Source of the DNA: Idiomarina zobellii
GTDB lineage: Bacteria > Pseudomonadota > Gammaproteobacteria > Enterobacterales > Alteromonadaceae
DNA: 64,000 nucleotides
NCBI RefSeq assembly: GCF_900100855.1
Contig: NZ_FNCB01000005.1
Span: forward strand, 62,001 to 126,000
Direction: 5' to 3'
The notes beneath the pieces were generated by a model. The model saw nothing but the letters and a program-made list of their open reading frames with translations, was not told the origin of the DNA and searched no databases. Shown here piece after piece: positions 35,852 to 44,726 of the stretch. The position numbers and the translations under genes were made by a program. The number at the start of each line of letters is the position of its first letter. Within the stretch, counting starts at the first letter, position 1.

Positions 35852-35940
35852 TCTACGGTTCTTTAAAGAGATTGAAAGAGTCGGGTGAAATATCGTTTTT
35901 TGTGCTATTGCTTAACTATGTTCTTGGCAAAGGAAAAATT

Positions 35941-36435
35941 ATGCGCGTTATAACCTATGGTGCTCTGCTGTTAATAACCCTGGCGCTAGTTGGCTGTGCC
36001 TCGCCAACGTCTTCCATTCTTATTGGTGACGCCCGGCCGGAGATTCCGGTAGAAGAAGTGAAAGTCTACTTAGAGGCGCCTGACAACTACGAGGAAATAG
36101 CCCTTATAGAAGCAAGCAGCGATGCGTCATGGAGCTTTGGTGAACAAGCGAAAATGGAAGCGGTGTTGAAGCGACTGAAACAGGAAGCGGCTAAAGTGGG
36201 CGCTAATGGTGTGTTGCTGCAAAAAACCGGAGACAAGCAAGGCGAGTCAGTTTATGTCGGTGCTGGCTCTGGTGGCTATTCCGGTAATGTTGGCTTCGGG
36301 GTCAGTGTCGGCAAAGCTTTTGGTTTGACGGATAAAACCGGAGAAGGCATCGCCATTTATGTAAAACCAGATAATGGCGATGCGGCACCAGAGAACGGCT
36401 CGTCAGAAATTAAGGAACCTCTTAAGGAACTTTAG
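35941..36435 (+). CDS. Lipoprotein of unknown function
   Basis: 164 aa from the ATG at 35941 (AAGGAAAAATT upstream; an in-frame start at 35872 would precede the signal). Lipobox ALVGC. The middle (EEIALIEASSDASWSF, VLKRLKQEAAKVGANGV) resembles DUF4156/YajG-like small lipoproteins that report on envelope stress. A glycine-rich stretch follows. Confidence 0.7.
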   Translation: MRVITYGALLLITLALVGCASPTSSILIGDARPEIPVEEVKVYLEAPDNYEEIALIEASSDASWSFGEQAKMEAVLKRLKQEAAKVGANGVLLQKTGDKQGESVYVGAGSGGYSGNVGFGVSVGKAFGLTDKTGEGIAIYVKPDNGDAAPENGSSEIKEPLKEL

Positions 36436-36853
36436 TCGCGTTCCAGTTAACCGCTTGCCAGCGGCCATCGCGATGAACTAAAACTCCGGTATTATAGAAG
36501 TACTTAGTGACTTTACCTTCTTCTTCAGCGGTTAACGTGAAGTTGAATACAACGGTGTCACCAAACTGTTTTACCTCGATGTCTTCAGCGCCGTACCAGA
36601 CTTTAACGTTGTCCGGGTTTTTCGCTTTGGCGTCTTTCATGCCTGACATGAGGTGGTCTTTACCAAAACGTTCACCGCTGGAACTGGTATAGGTCAGTTC
36701 CTCTGCCCAGAAGCGGTCATGCGCTTTGGGTGCCCCAATGCTAGCGCCGTATAAAAACGCTTCTACTGCTTTGGTTGTTGTTTCCTTAACACTCTCTTGT
36801 GCGGTGCCAGCTGCGCTGAACAAAACCGCGATGGCTAATAATAAGTAACGCAT
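36422..36853 (-). CDS. Exported NTF2/SnoaL-like protein
   Basis: 143 aa from MRYLLLAIAVLFSAAGTAQ at 36853; the longer in-frame start would disrupt the signal peptide. Cone-fold DUF4440-like pattern AVEAFLYGASIGAPKAHDRF, ELTYTSSSGERFGKDHL and DGRWQAVNW. Periplasmic; ligand unknown. Overlaps the previous gene end by 14 bp. Confidence 0.75.
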   Translation of the reverse strand: MRYLLLAIAVLFSAAGTAQESVKETTTKAVEAFLYGASIGAPKAHDRFWAEELTYTSSSGERFGKDHLMSGMKDAKAKNPDNVKVWYGAEDIEVKQFGDTVVFNFTLTAEEEGKVTKYFYNTGVLVHRDGRWQAVNWNATKVP

Positions 36854-36939
36854 TGTCGTTATTCCTTTAAGTTGTTCTTCGGTTTTCGGTATGCTGTAAG
36901 CATATGGCAAGCAATGAAGCACGGCAAACAGGTTTACAA

Positions 36940-37362
36940 ATGCTTATCAAACAAACGGAACTGCAACTGGCTCCTCACCCAAGGGGCTTTCACCTTATTA
37001 CCGACGAGATTGAACGAGCTTTGGTTGAGCTTGGGCAGGTATCAACAGGGTTACTACATGTGTTTATTCGGCATACATCGGCGTCGCTGACTGTTAATGA
37101 AAATGCTGACCCGACGGTTCGTCAGGACTTTGAAAGCCACTTTAATGAAATGGTGCCGGAAAACGCTCCTTACTACCGGCATACGTTTGAAGGGCCTGAC
37201 GATATGCCAGCTCACTTAAAATCGAGCATTCTGGGGAGTAGTTTAACTCTGCCTGTAACCAATGGGCGTTTAAACCTGGGTACATGGCAAGGTATTTACC
37301 TGTGTGAACACCGAGACCACGGCGGTGCCCGAACCCTAATTTTAACTCTGCAAGGCGAGTGA
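36940..37362 (+). CDS. yjbQ: YjbQ (UPF0047) family protein
   Basis: 140 aa from the ATG at 36940, which aligns with the E. coli YjbQ start; 36904 is an alternative. [30 protein letters not shown] with conserved His, [19 protein letters not shown] and [10 protein letters not shown]. Some family members have thiamine-phosphate synthase activity. Abuts the acetyltransferase gene. Confidence 0.92.
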   Translation: MLIKQTELQLAPHPRGFHLITDEIERALVELGQVSTGLLHVFIRHTSASLTVNENADPTVRQDFESHFNEMVPENAPYYRHTFEGPDDMPAHLKSSILGSSLTLPVTNGRLNLGTWQGIYLCEHRDHGGARTLILTLQGE

Positions 37363-37364
37363 TA

Positions 37365-37811
37365 ATGCTAAAAAGAGCAACAATAGATGAACTTAAAGAG
37401 GCACTGACTTGGCCGGACAATGCGGCGGAGTTTCGCCTGTGGTTTGGTGAAAAAGTACCTTATGGCAGTTCCGCAGAGACTATTTGGGATCAGATTAAAG
37501 CAGAAGAGCGTGGCACTTATACCTTTTATCAAGATGGTGAGTTTATCGGTTTTGCACAAGCCTACCAAAAAGTCGAGAACGGTATACACATCGCGTGTCT
37601 TATTGTGAACTCTGCAGTTCGTGGTCAGGGGCTGGGTAGAAAATTTGTCGAGGCTTTGTTGGAAAACGCTTGGTCACAGGAAGAAACTCAGTTTATTACT
37701 TTGAATGTGTATCCGGAAAACGAGCCTGCCAGACGGTTATACAACAGTCTGGGCTTTGATGAAGTTGGCGAAAATCAAGGTATGGTTGCAATGCGGCTGG
37801 AGTCTCAATAA
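37365..37811 (+). CDS. GNAT-family N-acetyltransferase
   Basis: 148 aa. Acetyl-CoA loop VRGQGLGRKFVEALL and C-terminal NEPARRLYNSLGFDEVG. Start ATG at 37365 two bases after the yjbQ stop (a GTG overlapping that stop at 37359 is possible). Substrate unknown. Confidence 0.9.
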   Translation: MLKRATIDELKEALTWPDNAAEFRLWFGEKVPYGSSAETIWDQIKAEERGTYTFYQDGEFIGFAQAYQKVENGIHIACLIVNSAVRGQGLGRKFVEALLENAWSQEETQFITLNVYPENEPARRLYNSLGFDEVGENQGMVAMRLESQ

Positions 37812-37880
37812 ATCAGCAGATTTAAGCCGTTTTTACGGTAAACTGATGCGAAACAATACATAAACCCTAACGGACTCTCC

Positions 37881-38777
37881 ATGACAGAAAACGAACTTCG
37901 CCGGCGTCGTCTTATTTCCGCCAAGCAGTCAGAAGAATCTATAGCAAAGATAGAGGGGCAAGGCTCCTACAAATTGGCCTTTGCTGACCATGACTTTTTG
38001 TTGAGTGATGACTTACGAGCCGTGCGCCTTCAGCTGGAGTATTTAAAGCCTCAGCTGACGCTGGAAAAGCACAATGTCGATGCCACTATCGTGGTGTTTG
38101 GCAGTGCACGATTTTTGCCGCCCGAGCAGGCAAAGCATGATGTTGGTATCGCCGAGCAGGCGCTGGAGAAAGACCCTGAAAACGATACCCTTAAAGGACA
38201 CCTTAAGCGGGCAAAAAGGGCTCTGAAAAACAGTGCTTATTATCAGCAGGCAATGGACTTTGCGCGTATTGCGACAGAACACAACCTCTGCCACGACGAT
38301 GAAAACCTAATGATTGTCAGTGGTGGAGGTCCCGGCGTCATGGAAGCAGCAAACCGCGGAGCGATGGAAGCCGGAGGTGACAGCATTGGCTTGAATATTG
38401 TGTTGCCTCACGAGCAACGGCCAAACCCTTATATAACCCCCGAATACTGCTTCCAGTTTCATTATTTTGCTATTCGGAAAATGCACTTTCTGCAACGTGC
38501 GCGGGCGCTGGTGGCTTTCCCCGGTGGGTTCGGCACGCTGGATGAACTGTTTGAAACCTTAACTCTGGTTCAAACCCAAAAGTCTGAGCCAGTGCCTATT
38601 GTCTTAGTCGGCAAGGAATTTTGGGAACGCCTTATAGATTTCGATCTATTAGTGGAAGAAGGCACAATTGCCGAGCAGGACCTAGAGTTATTTGAAATTG
38701 TCGATAGTGCCGAAGAAGCCTGGCAGACCATTTGTCATTGTTATGACTTAAAAAACGGCGGCGAGCCAGTTGCCTAG
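37881..38777 (+). CDS. LOG-family (lysine-decarboxylase-like) nucleotide hydrolase
   Basis: 298 aa. Rossmann-type LOG domain with VSGGGPGVMEAANRGAMEAG and the PGGFGTLDELFE signature (PGGxGTxxE); the arginine of RKMHFLQRA is also present. Family members release the base from nucleotide monophosphates. N-terminal 100 residues include a helical region (GHLKRAKRALKNSAYY). Upstream of and convergent with the pgs operon. Confidence 0.88.
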   Translation: MTENELRRRRLISAKQSEESIAKIEGQGSYKLAFADHDFLLSDDLRAVRLQLEYLKPQLTLEKHNVDATIVVFGSARFLPPEQAKHDVGIAEQALEKDPENDTLKGHLKRAKRALKNSAYYQQAMDFARIATEHNLCHDDENLMIVSGGGPGVMEAANRGAMEAGGDSIGLNIVLPHEQRPNPYITPEYCFQFHYFAIRKMHFLQRARALVAFPGGFGTLDELFETLTLVQTQKSEPVPIVLVGKEFWERLIDFDLLVEEGTIAEQDLELFEIVDSAEEAWQTICHCYDLKNGGEPVA

Positions 38778-38815
38778 TTCGCCGCTTTGAGTGCTCTTGG
38801 ATGAAATGGTCACGA

Positions 38816-39967
38816 TTAAACCATGGGCTTTGTGCCTTTACCGCTGTGGCCCGAACGTTGCCATAAACTGGTAATACGCGCGGAGCGAACAATAAGCCAC
38901 GTCAGACCAAATAAGCCGACAGCCAACCCCAGCGCCAACCAACGGTTGTAAGTGGTCGCAGAATAAACGCCGCCATTTCCAACAGGCACAGCCTCAGGTG
39001 GCATCAACGGCAAACCATGACGCTCAGCCATGGTTTTAATGCCAATGAAGTGAATGCCCGGGATATCTTCCTGTAAGAAGTAACCCATAACAGTCTCTAC
39101 GGCAAAGGCGCGTGCAGGGGCGTCTTCCTGTAAACCTGAACTGAACATGTCATCAATGCCGGGAGGGCCAACAACGGTCGCACCACCACCGACATTAATG
39201 TAAGCGGTATAATTACGCTCAGCTGAGTATTCACGGAAAATTGCTATACGATCGGCGACCGCTTCCTGATAGTTAGCTGGTTCTATGAATTTCACATCAG
39301 CTCGCTCAATAGACGCCTTAATTGACTTTAAACCCTCTTCCGGAAGACCGATACCTCGATCTTCAATACCGCCAATTGAGGCGTAGTCGGCATGAAGGCT
39401 AATAACACCCGATTCGCGCAGCTTACGCTCCATATCTAGCCATAGAAAGTTGGGAACGTTGGCGCCCCACTGTGAAGACGAAGCGGAAGCAACAATAACA
39501 GCATTGGCCTCCATTGCCTCAAGCGCAGAATATACTGCTAAGTTGAGAGCCGGAAATGAGCCTGAAACAGTCACAGCAACTAAATCACCTTTTTTAACAC
39601 CAGCTTCCGCTAATAATTTAACAGCAACAGCGGCCCAATTTGGGTTAATGGTGGTTTGTTTTGACTCACGACCGCCATGGTTAGTGGTTACAATACTGTT
39701 TTCTAAACCGACCAAGCCAGACCTTTGTGGGTCAAACTCCGGGTTAATAGGTGCTAATTGAGCTCTTAGTGGCTGTAGCACATTCATGCCTTCACGCATG
39801 ATTTTAGCAGCGTTCACCATGGTCGCGTAGTTGTCTTCAACGACTGGATCGCGTTGTTTCATTTTTTCTGCCGCGACAACCACGATAATTGCGACGACAA
39901 TTAAGAAAATAAGTCCCCAGGTTGGTACACCTGAAGAGCGCCAATAAATTTTAGTAAAACTACTCAT
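38816..39967 (-). CDS. pgsW: Poly-gamma-glutamate system protein PgsW
   Basis: 383 aa, N-terminal membrane helix (about 17-34, IFLIVVAIIVVVAAE region) and a C-terminal one (about 341-362), large domain between. Belongs with the PgsB-PgsC type system; the block GVKKGDLVAVTVSGSFPALN and YINVGGGATVVGPPG are typical. Third gene of the operon, 15 nt after pgsC. Role in polymer synthesis or export is not defined. Confidence 0.85.
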   Translation of the reverse strand: MSSFTKIYWRSSGVPTWGLIFLIVVAIIVVVAAEKMKQRDPVVEDNYATMVNAAKIMREGMNVLQPLRAQLAPINPEFDPQRSGLVGLENSIVTTNHGGRESKQTTINPNWAAVAVKLLAEAGVKKGDLVAVTVSGSFPALNLAVYSALEAMEANAVIVASASSSQWGANVPNFLWLDMERKLRESGVISLHADYASIGGIEDRGIGLPEEGLKSIKASIERADVKFIEPANYQEAVADRIAIFREYSAERNYTAYINVGGGATVVGPPGIDDMFSSGLQEDAPARAFAVETVMGYFLQEDIPGIHFIGIKTMAERHGLPLMPPEAVPVGNGGVYSATTYNRWLALGLAVGLFGLTWLIVRSARITSLWQRSGHSGKGTKPMV

Positions 39968-39982
39968 TATAGGGTTCTCCTG

Positions 39983-40558
39983 TTACCAACCGGGCATTTG
40001 AAAGGCTTTGCTAGCTTCATACATCTGCAGAGATTCAGGCATAATGACAATTAGCGCTAAACGTACTAATACGGCGGTCACTGCTAGTCCGCACAGTGTC
40101 TGCAAAACGCCTTGCCGATCAAACCAAATAGCGATAAGTCCAGGAATAATGTAACCGATAATGCTACTTTCCATGACTGACATCATGACAGAGGACTCAA
40201 GTGCTCCAACCTGGGCTTGCGCATCATCACCGCCAGCAATCATTTGTAAGTCAGCCCAGTTCACTAAGTTGCCAATAAATAAGTCGAACAGACCCGCAAT
40301 TAAGTAGCCGGTCAGAATCATAATGATGGTTTGGCGGCGGCCATAAATAATGGCAAAACTGGCAATGACTTTTACAATCAAATAAGTAATGAGCGCAGCC
40401 AGTAAGGTAATGGCCAGGCTTAGCGGGTCTGTCAGCTGCAGAGCGACATAGCCGGGAACGACCAAACCACCTGCTGCTAATCCCAATGTATGGGTAAGTA
40501 ATAATGTGAAAAATAAGCCAACGCCAATGGCAACGGCCAATATGTTAAGCGCTATCAT
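39983..40558 (-). CDS. pgsC: Poly-gamma-glutamate biosynthesis protein PgsC
   Basis: 191 aa integral membrane protein, about five helices, starting MIALNILAVAIGVGLFF, with AAGGLVVPGYVALQLTDP as in CapC/PgsC. Partners PgsB in the membrane synthase. Overlaps pgsB by four bases (translational coupling). Confidence 0.92.
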   Translation of the reverse strand: MIALNILAVAIGVGLFFTLLLTHTLGLAAGGLVVPGYVALQLTDPLSLAITLLAALITYLIVKVIASFAIIYGRRQTIIMILTGYLIAGLFDLFIGNLVNWADLQMIAGGDDAQAQVGALESSVMMSVMESSIIGYIIPGLIAIWFDRQGVLQTLCGLAVTAVLVRLALIVIMPESLQMYEASKAFQMPGW

Positions 40559-41760
40559 AAATCTTCCTCTTTAACGGCACGGTTTTGGAAGAAACGAGCG
40601 ACTTCTTCGCCGCCGCCGTGAATATTACACATACCAACAACCAGTGCGTTGCCTGCAGATTCTTCTAAAATAGTCTCGGTTATGTCAGTGGTTTCACCAC
40701 CTTCGAGTACCAATAGTTTTTCTGGGTCGAGACCGTGTTTAACGGCATTTCGAACAAAGACAAAGCAACCCGAACCCATTAAAATAACCTTGTCGGCGGC
40801 GGTCCATTTGCCCGCTTCTTCAGCCATTTGCTGTGAGCGATGAGGTCGGTCAGCCCGGCAATTAATGAGCATGATCTTTTTGCGGCCTTCACCGAATTTC
40901 TCAATCATGTTTTCCCAGATTTTACCGGTCGACTCAGGGTCGTTAGCTGCAAAACCGTTAACGAAAACAATCTCTCGCTTGAAGTAGTTAATGTGCAGAA
41001 CCTGCATGGCACCGGCTTCTGGCTCAAGTTCGGTCATGCCTTTTAAGGCTTTATCACGGTCAACGCCCAGGTGCTCGCAAATTTTTAAGGCCAAAGCGAC
41101 GTTTTCTTTGTGCTCGGCATAACGAAACTGACTCATGGTGTCATCGGAAATCGCTTCGACTTCTTCTAATGAGATACCGTGTAACTCTGACTTTCTGTCT
41201 TTACAGGAATGCTCGAAAGTCGGTAATAAGTCACGTTCGGCGGTAAATAAATTACCTTTCACCGGAGTGCTTCCCGCCAGTGCTAAGGCGACATCCTCTT
41301 CGCCGGGACCCATCACATCTAAATGGTCAGGGCGGGCATTAGTAATGACACCCACATTGGAGCGCACCATGCGTAGCTCACTTAAAGACTGGTACTGTGG
41401 TTGTAATGCCATACACTCCATCACGACAATCTCAGGCTTTAATCTTGCCATGCGTTTAAGTGTTCGCATTTGCTCTATAATGTTTGCGCCACTGATGCGG
41501 TAAATTGGGAACTCGCGACCGTCAGGGTCGGTGACTGCGGCGGCGGAGCCCGTTGTTTTCGCACAAACACGTTTACCGCCGGCACGAAGCCCTGCGGCAA
41601 TGAGTCTAGTGACACTGGTTTTCCCGCGCGTACCATTGACATGAACACGAACCGGAATGCGGCTCACCAGCCAACGGTGTTTTAGCGCTTCTAAGCCGCC
41701 TGCCAGAACAAGTGCTACCCAAAGTCCTGCAACAATGGCGAGCAAAACAGGTATTTCCAT
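40555..41760 (-). CDS. pgsB: Poly-gamma-glutamate synthase subunit PgsB/CapB
   Basis: 401 aa from the ATG at 41760 with AGGGGAGC upstream. Mur-ligase-like ATPase: membrane anchor at residues 4-22, ATP loop VNGTRGKTSVTRL (41-53), VMECMALQPQ and NARPDHLDVMG. Polymerises glutamate through gamma links. In halophiles the polymer helps with osmotic or surface protection. First gene of pgsBCW; a palindrome precedes it. Confidence 0.94.
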   Translation of the reverse strand: MEIPVLLAIVAGLWVALVLAGGLEALKHRWLVSRIPVRVHVNGTRGKTSVTRLIAAGLRAGGKRVCAKTTGSAAAVTDPDGREFPIYRISGANIIEQMRTLKRMARLKPEIVVMECMALQPQYQSLSELRMVRSNVGVITNARPDHLDVMGPGEEDVALALAGSTPVKGNLFTAERDLLPTFEHSCKDRKSELHGISLEEVEAISDDTMSQFRYAEHKENVALALKICEHLGVDRDKALKGMTELEPEAGAMQVLHINYFKREIVFVNGFAANDPESTGKIWENMIEKFGEGRKKIMLINCRADRPHRSQQMAEEAGKWTAADKVILMGSGCFVFVRNAVKHGLDPEKLLVLEGGETTDITETILEESAGNALVVGMCNIHGGGEEVARFFQNRAVKEEDL

Positions 41761-41774
41761 AATCGCTCCCCTTA

Positions 41775-41792
41775 ACATACATAAATGTATGT
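41775..41792 (-). promoter_or_regulatory. Palindromic operator candidate upstream of pgsB
   Basis: ACATACAT-AA-ATGTATGT, 8-base perfect arms, placed directly before the pgsB ribosome-binding site. Likely a dimeric repressor site or mRNA hairpin. Confidence 0.55.
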
Positions 41793-41891
41793 ATTCTTTT
41801 TAGCGAACCTTTATGAAAAAAACCAATGAATTTAGGGATCTTTACACTTCTTCCCGCGGTGGCGTTTCAATATTACACCGCAAAAGTTAAG

Positions 41892-42230
41892 TTACGCTTT
41901 TTTCACGAACTCTGACTTCAACTTCATTGGGCCAATGCCGTCAATTTTGCAGTCGATGTCATGATCACCCTCTACCAGGTGAATATTTTTTACTTTCGTG
42001 CCGACCTTAACGACGGAAGAAGATCCTTTTATTTTCAAGTCTTTAATCACAGTGACGGTATCGCCGTCTTCAAGCGGTGTGCCGTTAGAGTCACGGTACT
42101 GGGGGGTATTTTCAGTGTCTATTGGTTCATCTTCAGACCACTCATGGCCGCATTCAGGGCAAACCAGTAAGTTACCGTCGTGATAAGTGAAGGTTGACTG
42201 GCATTCAGGGCAGGCGGGGAAGTCGCTCAT
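41892..42230 (-). CDS. yjdM: YjdM/PhnA-family zinc-ribbon protein
   Basis: 112 aa. N-terminal zinc ribbon [12 protein letters not shown] and CPECGHEW, then the PhnA domain with [20 protein letters not shown]. Family name is historical; phosphonate use is not established. Confidence 0.93.
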   Translation of the reverse strand: MSDFPACPECQSTFTYHDGNLLVCPECGHEWSEDEPIDTENTPQYRDSNGTPLEDGDTVTVIKDLKIKGSSSVVKVGTKVKNIHLVEGDHDIDCKIDGIGPMKLKSEFVKKA

Positions 42231-42289
42231 TAGAAATCCTTTTAAATTAAAAAGAGGCGCAATTATAGCCTGTTAGCGCCACGCCCGCA

Positions 42290-43654
42290 TTAAACGAACA
42301 GCAACACCGCAATTGTTGTTATTACGGCCAGTAGAACGTTAAGAACAACTCCCTCTCGTGCCATAGCTTTTATCGTAATGCGTTTAGAGGCAAACACAAT
42401 AGAGTTTGGCGGTGTTGCGACAGGCATGCAGAATGCACAGCTACAGGCAATAACGGCCGGAATCATCAGTAATTCAATCGGTAACTGTAATGCCGTAGCG
42501 GTGGCTGCCAAAATAGGCATAAGTAGAGTGGCGGTCGCTGTATTGGATGTGACTTCGGTGACAAACGAGACGGTCAGAGTGAGCACAAAAATGAGCAACC
42601 ATAAAGGAAGCGCACCTAACGCTGTGAGCGACTGGCCAATGATATCGCCCAAACCGCTTTCCATAACGCCCCGGGCCAGACAAATACCGCCGGCGAACAA
42701 CAACAAGATGCCCCAGGGAATGTCCTTTGCCAACGGCCAGTTAAGCAGTTTTTCGTGCTTAACTTTGCCGCTTGGAATCACAAACATCGCAACCACACCG
42801 GCTAAAGCGACAGTGGCATCATTTAAGCTGCCCAGCCCTAAAAAGCCGGTCCAGCCGCCAAATGGTGCTGTGCGGGTTATCCACAGAAAAACGACGGCAC
42901 CAAACACTATTAATACGCGCTTTTCATAGGTGGTCATTTTACTCGTAGTGGGAAGCTCTAATGGTTTTGTGAGCTTGACGTTTCGGGTGAGCCAGAAGGC
43001 AATAACAGGCAACCCGAGTAATACCATCGGTAAACCAATGCCAAGCCAGCGGGTAAAGCTGAACTCGGTTCCGGTAATATTCTGATAAATGGAGGCGAAA
43101 ATTAAATTAGGCGGTGTGCCGACCAGGGTAGCAATACCGCCTAACGAGCCGGCGTAAGCAAGACCCAATAACAGTGCGCGTTGAAAGCTTTCGTCGTCGC
43201 TGGCATCGGCGAGTGCCAGAGCGACGGGCAAAAGTGCCAGAACACCAGCGGTATTCGATATCCACATGGATAAAAATGCGGTCGCAGCCATAAACGAGAT
43301 AACCACTTTGCGACCATTGTCAGCTCCGATACGGGCGATAAGCGTTAATGCCATACGTTTGTGAACGCCGCTGGCTTCCACCGCTTTGGCCAACATAAAG
43401 GCACCCATGAACAATAAAATGATATTGTCACCCAGCGCGCCTGCAGCGGTGCTGGTATCAATAACTCCGAATACGGGCAGTAACACGAAGGGCAACAATG
43501 AAGTGACAGGCAGAGGAATGCATTCGGTGACCCACCACCAAGCGACCCAGATCACAGTACACAGGGTAAGAGCTGCCGGTAAAGGCATATTGGCGAGTTG
43601 GGTGGCAAGCAGTACAGTGAGAGTGGTTAATGGCCCCAGCGCTAAATGTTTCAT
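42290..43654 (-). CDS. DASS-family (SLC13) sodium:dicarboxylate/sulfate symporter
   Basis: 454 aa, 11-12 helices. Two SNT/SNTA motifs typical of the family: MWISNTAGVLALLP and VTSNTATATLLMP. Second half has ATPPNSIVF matching GTPPN-type repeats (the first is GTPPNLIF). Sodium-coupled uptake of dicarboxylates such as succinate is most likely. Confidence 0.92.
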   Translation of the reverse strand: MKHLALGPLTTLTVLLATQLANMPLPAALTLCTVIWVAWWWVTECIPLPVTSLLPFVLLPVFGVIDTSTAAGALGDNIILLFMGAFMLAKAVEASGVHKRMALTLIARIGADNGRKVVISFMAATAFLSMWISNTAGVLALLPVALALADASDDESFQRALLLGLAYAGSLGGIATLVGTPPNLIFASIYQNITGTEFSFTRWLGIGLPMVLLGLPVIAFWLTRNVKLTKPLELPTTSKMTTYEKRVLIVFGAVVFLWITRTAPFGGWTGFLGLGSLNDATVALAGVVAMFVIPSGKVKHEKLLNWPLAKDIPWGILLLFAGGICLARGVMESGLGDIIGQSLTALGALPLWLLIFVLTLTVSFVTEVTSNTATATLLMPILAATATALQLPIELLMIPAVIACSCAFCMPVATPPNSIVFASKRITIKAMAREGVVLNVLLAVITTIAVLLFV

Positions 43655-43715
43655 TAAACGATTTTTCTATCCATAGCGTATCTTTCCCAGTAAAGATAAT
43701 AGATAAGAGGTTCAC

Positions 43716-44657
43716 ATGCGAGATATTGTTATTCTGCACGAAAATGAAGAGTGGCTAGTGCCATTGAGAGCAGAATTTGAGAAGCGCGGAGTTGCGGCCA
43801 AAGAATGGTTTCTTGATACGGGGATTATTCCTTTTACCGAACTACCCGATGATGCGGTGTACTACAACCGTATGAGCGCATCGTCACATACGCGTGGACA
43901 TCGGTTCGCACCTGAACTGACCCGTATGGCGCTTACCTGGCTTGAAAACAACAACCGCACCGTTGTGAATGGCAGCGGTGTGCTGGCGCTGGAAGTGTGT
44001 AAATTATCGCAGTATGCGGCTTTGCAAAAAGCCGGACTCAATGTGCCAAAAACACAAGCTGTGGTTGGCAAAGAGCTTATTGCGGAAGCGGCTGAAAACT
44101 TTGCTCAATGGCCACTTATTTTGAAACCAAACCGTGGCGGTAAGGGCTTGGGAGTTATCAAGTTTGACGATGTGGCCGGTTTGCAAGCTTATATAGAGAG
44201 CGATGACTACGAAGAGCCATTAGACGGTGTTTGGCTGTTGCAGGAGTACATTAAGCCGAAGCAACCGCACATTACTCGTAGCGAATTTGTTGGTCAGAAG
44301 TTTGTATACGCAGTCAATGTGAATACAGAGCAGGGTTTTGAGCTTTGTCCGGCGGACGTATGCAGTGTTGACGATGCGTTCTGCCCCACGAGCGAAGCAC
44401 CGGCGGAGACCCCCAATAAGTTTTCGATTACAAAACGCTTTAACGGCCACGAAATTATTTTCGCGCTTGAGGCGTTTTTGAAAGCAAATGATATTGATGT
44501 GGCGGGTATTGAGTTCATTGAGGACGAAAAAGGCGAGTTGTACGTTTATGACGTGAATACCAATACGAACTACAATCAAACTGCCGAGCGCGAAGCCGAT
44601 GTGAAGCAAACTGGAATGGGTGCGTTGGCGGATTACCTTATTGGTTTAGCCAAATAA
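43716..44657 (+). CDS. RimK-like ATP-grasp ligase
   Basis: 313 aa. ATP-grasp core: LILKPNRGGKGLGVIKFD, then WLLQEYIKPKQPHITRSEFV, and metal-binding end IEFIEDEKGELYVYDVNTNTN (D/E-N). Resembles alpha-L-glutamate ligases that add amino acids to proteins or small molecules; substrate unknown. Terminator follows. Confidence 0.82.
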   Translation: MRDIVILHENEEWLVPLRAEFEKRGVAAKEWFLDTGIIPFTELPDDAVYYNRMSASSHTRGHRFAPELTRMALTWLENNNRTVVNGSGVLALEVCKLSQYAALQKAGLNVPKTQAVVGKELIAEAAENFAQWPLILKPNRGGKGLGVIKFDDVAGLQAYIESDDYEEPLDGVWLLQEYIKPKQPHITRSEFVGQKFVYAVNVNTEQGFELCPADVCSVDDAFCPTSEAPAETPNKFSITKRFNGHEIIFALEAFLKANDIDVAGIEFIEDEKGELYVYDVNTNTNYNQTAEREADVKQTGMGALADYLIGLAK

Positions 44658-44677
44658 TTAACCCGTAAACAAAAAAA

Positions 44678-44698
44678 CGGCCCCAACTTGTGGGGCCG
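44678..44698. terminator. Bidirectional terminator
   Basis: CGGCCCCA, loop ACTTG, TGGGGCCG, flanked by A-runs and T-runs on both sides (aaaaaaa before, aaaaaa after), so it serves both the ATP-grasp gene and the opposing TonB receptor. Confidence 0.85.
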
Positions 44699-44726
44699 CA
44701 AAAAAGCCAGGGAGAGAGTCTGGCGT

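Noticed and set aside
42378-42929. 183-codon forward open frame
   Set aside because: Antisense shadow of the DASS transporter; low-complexity translation.
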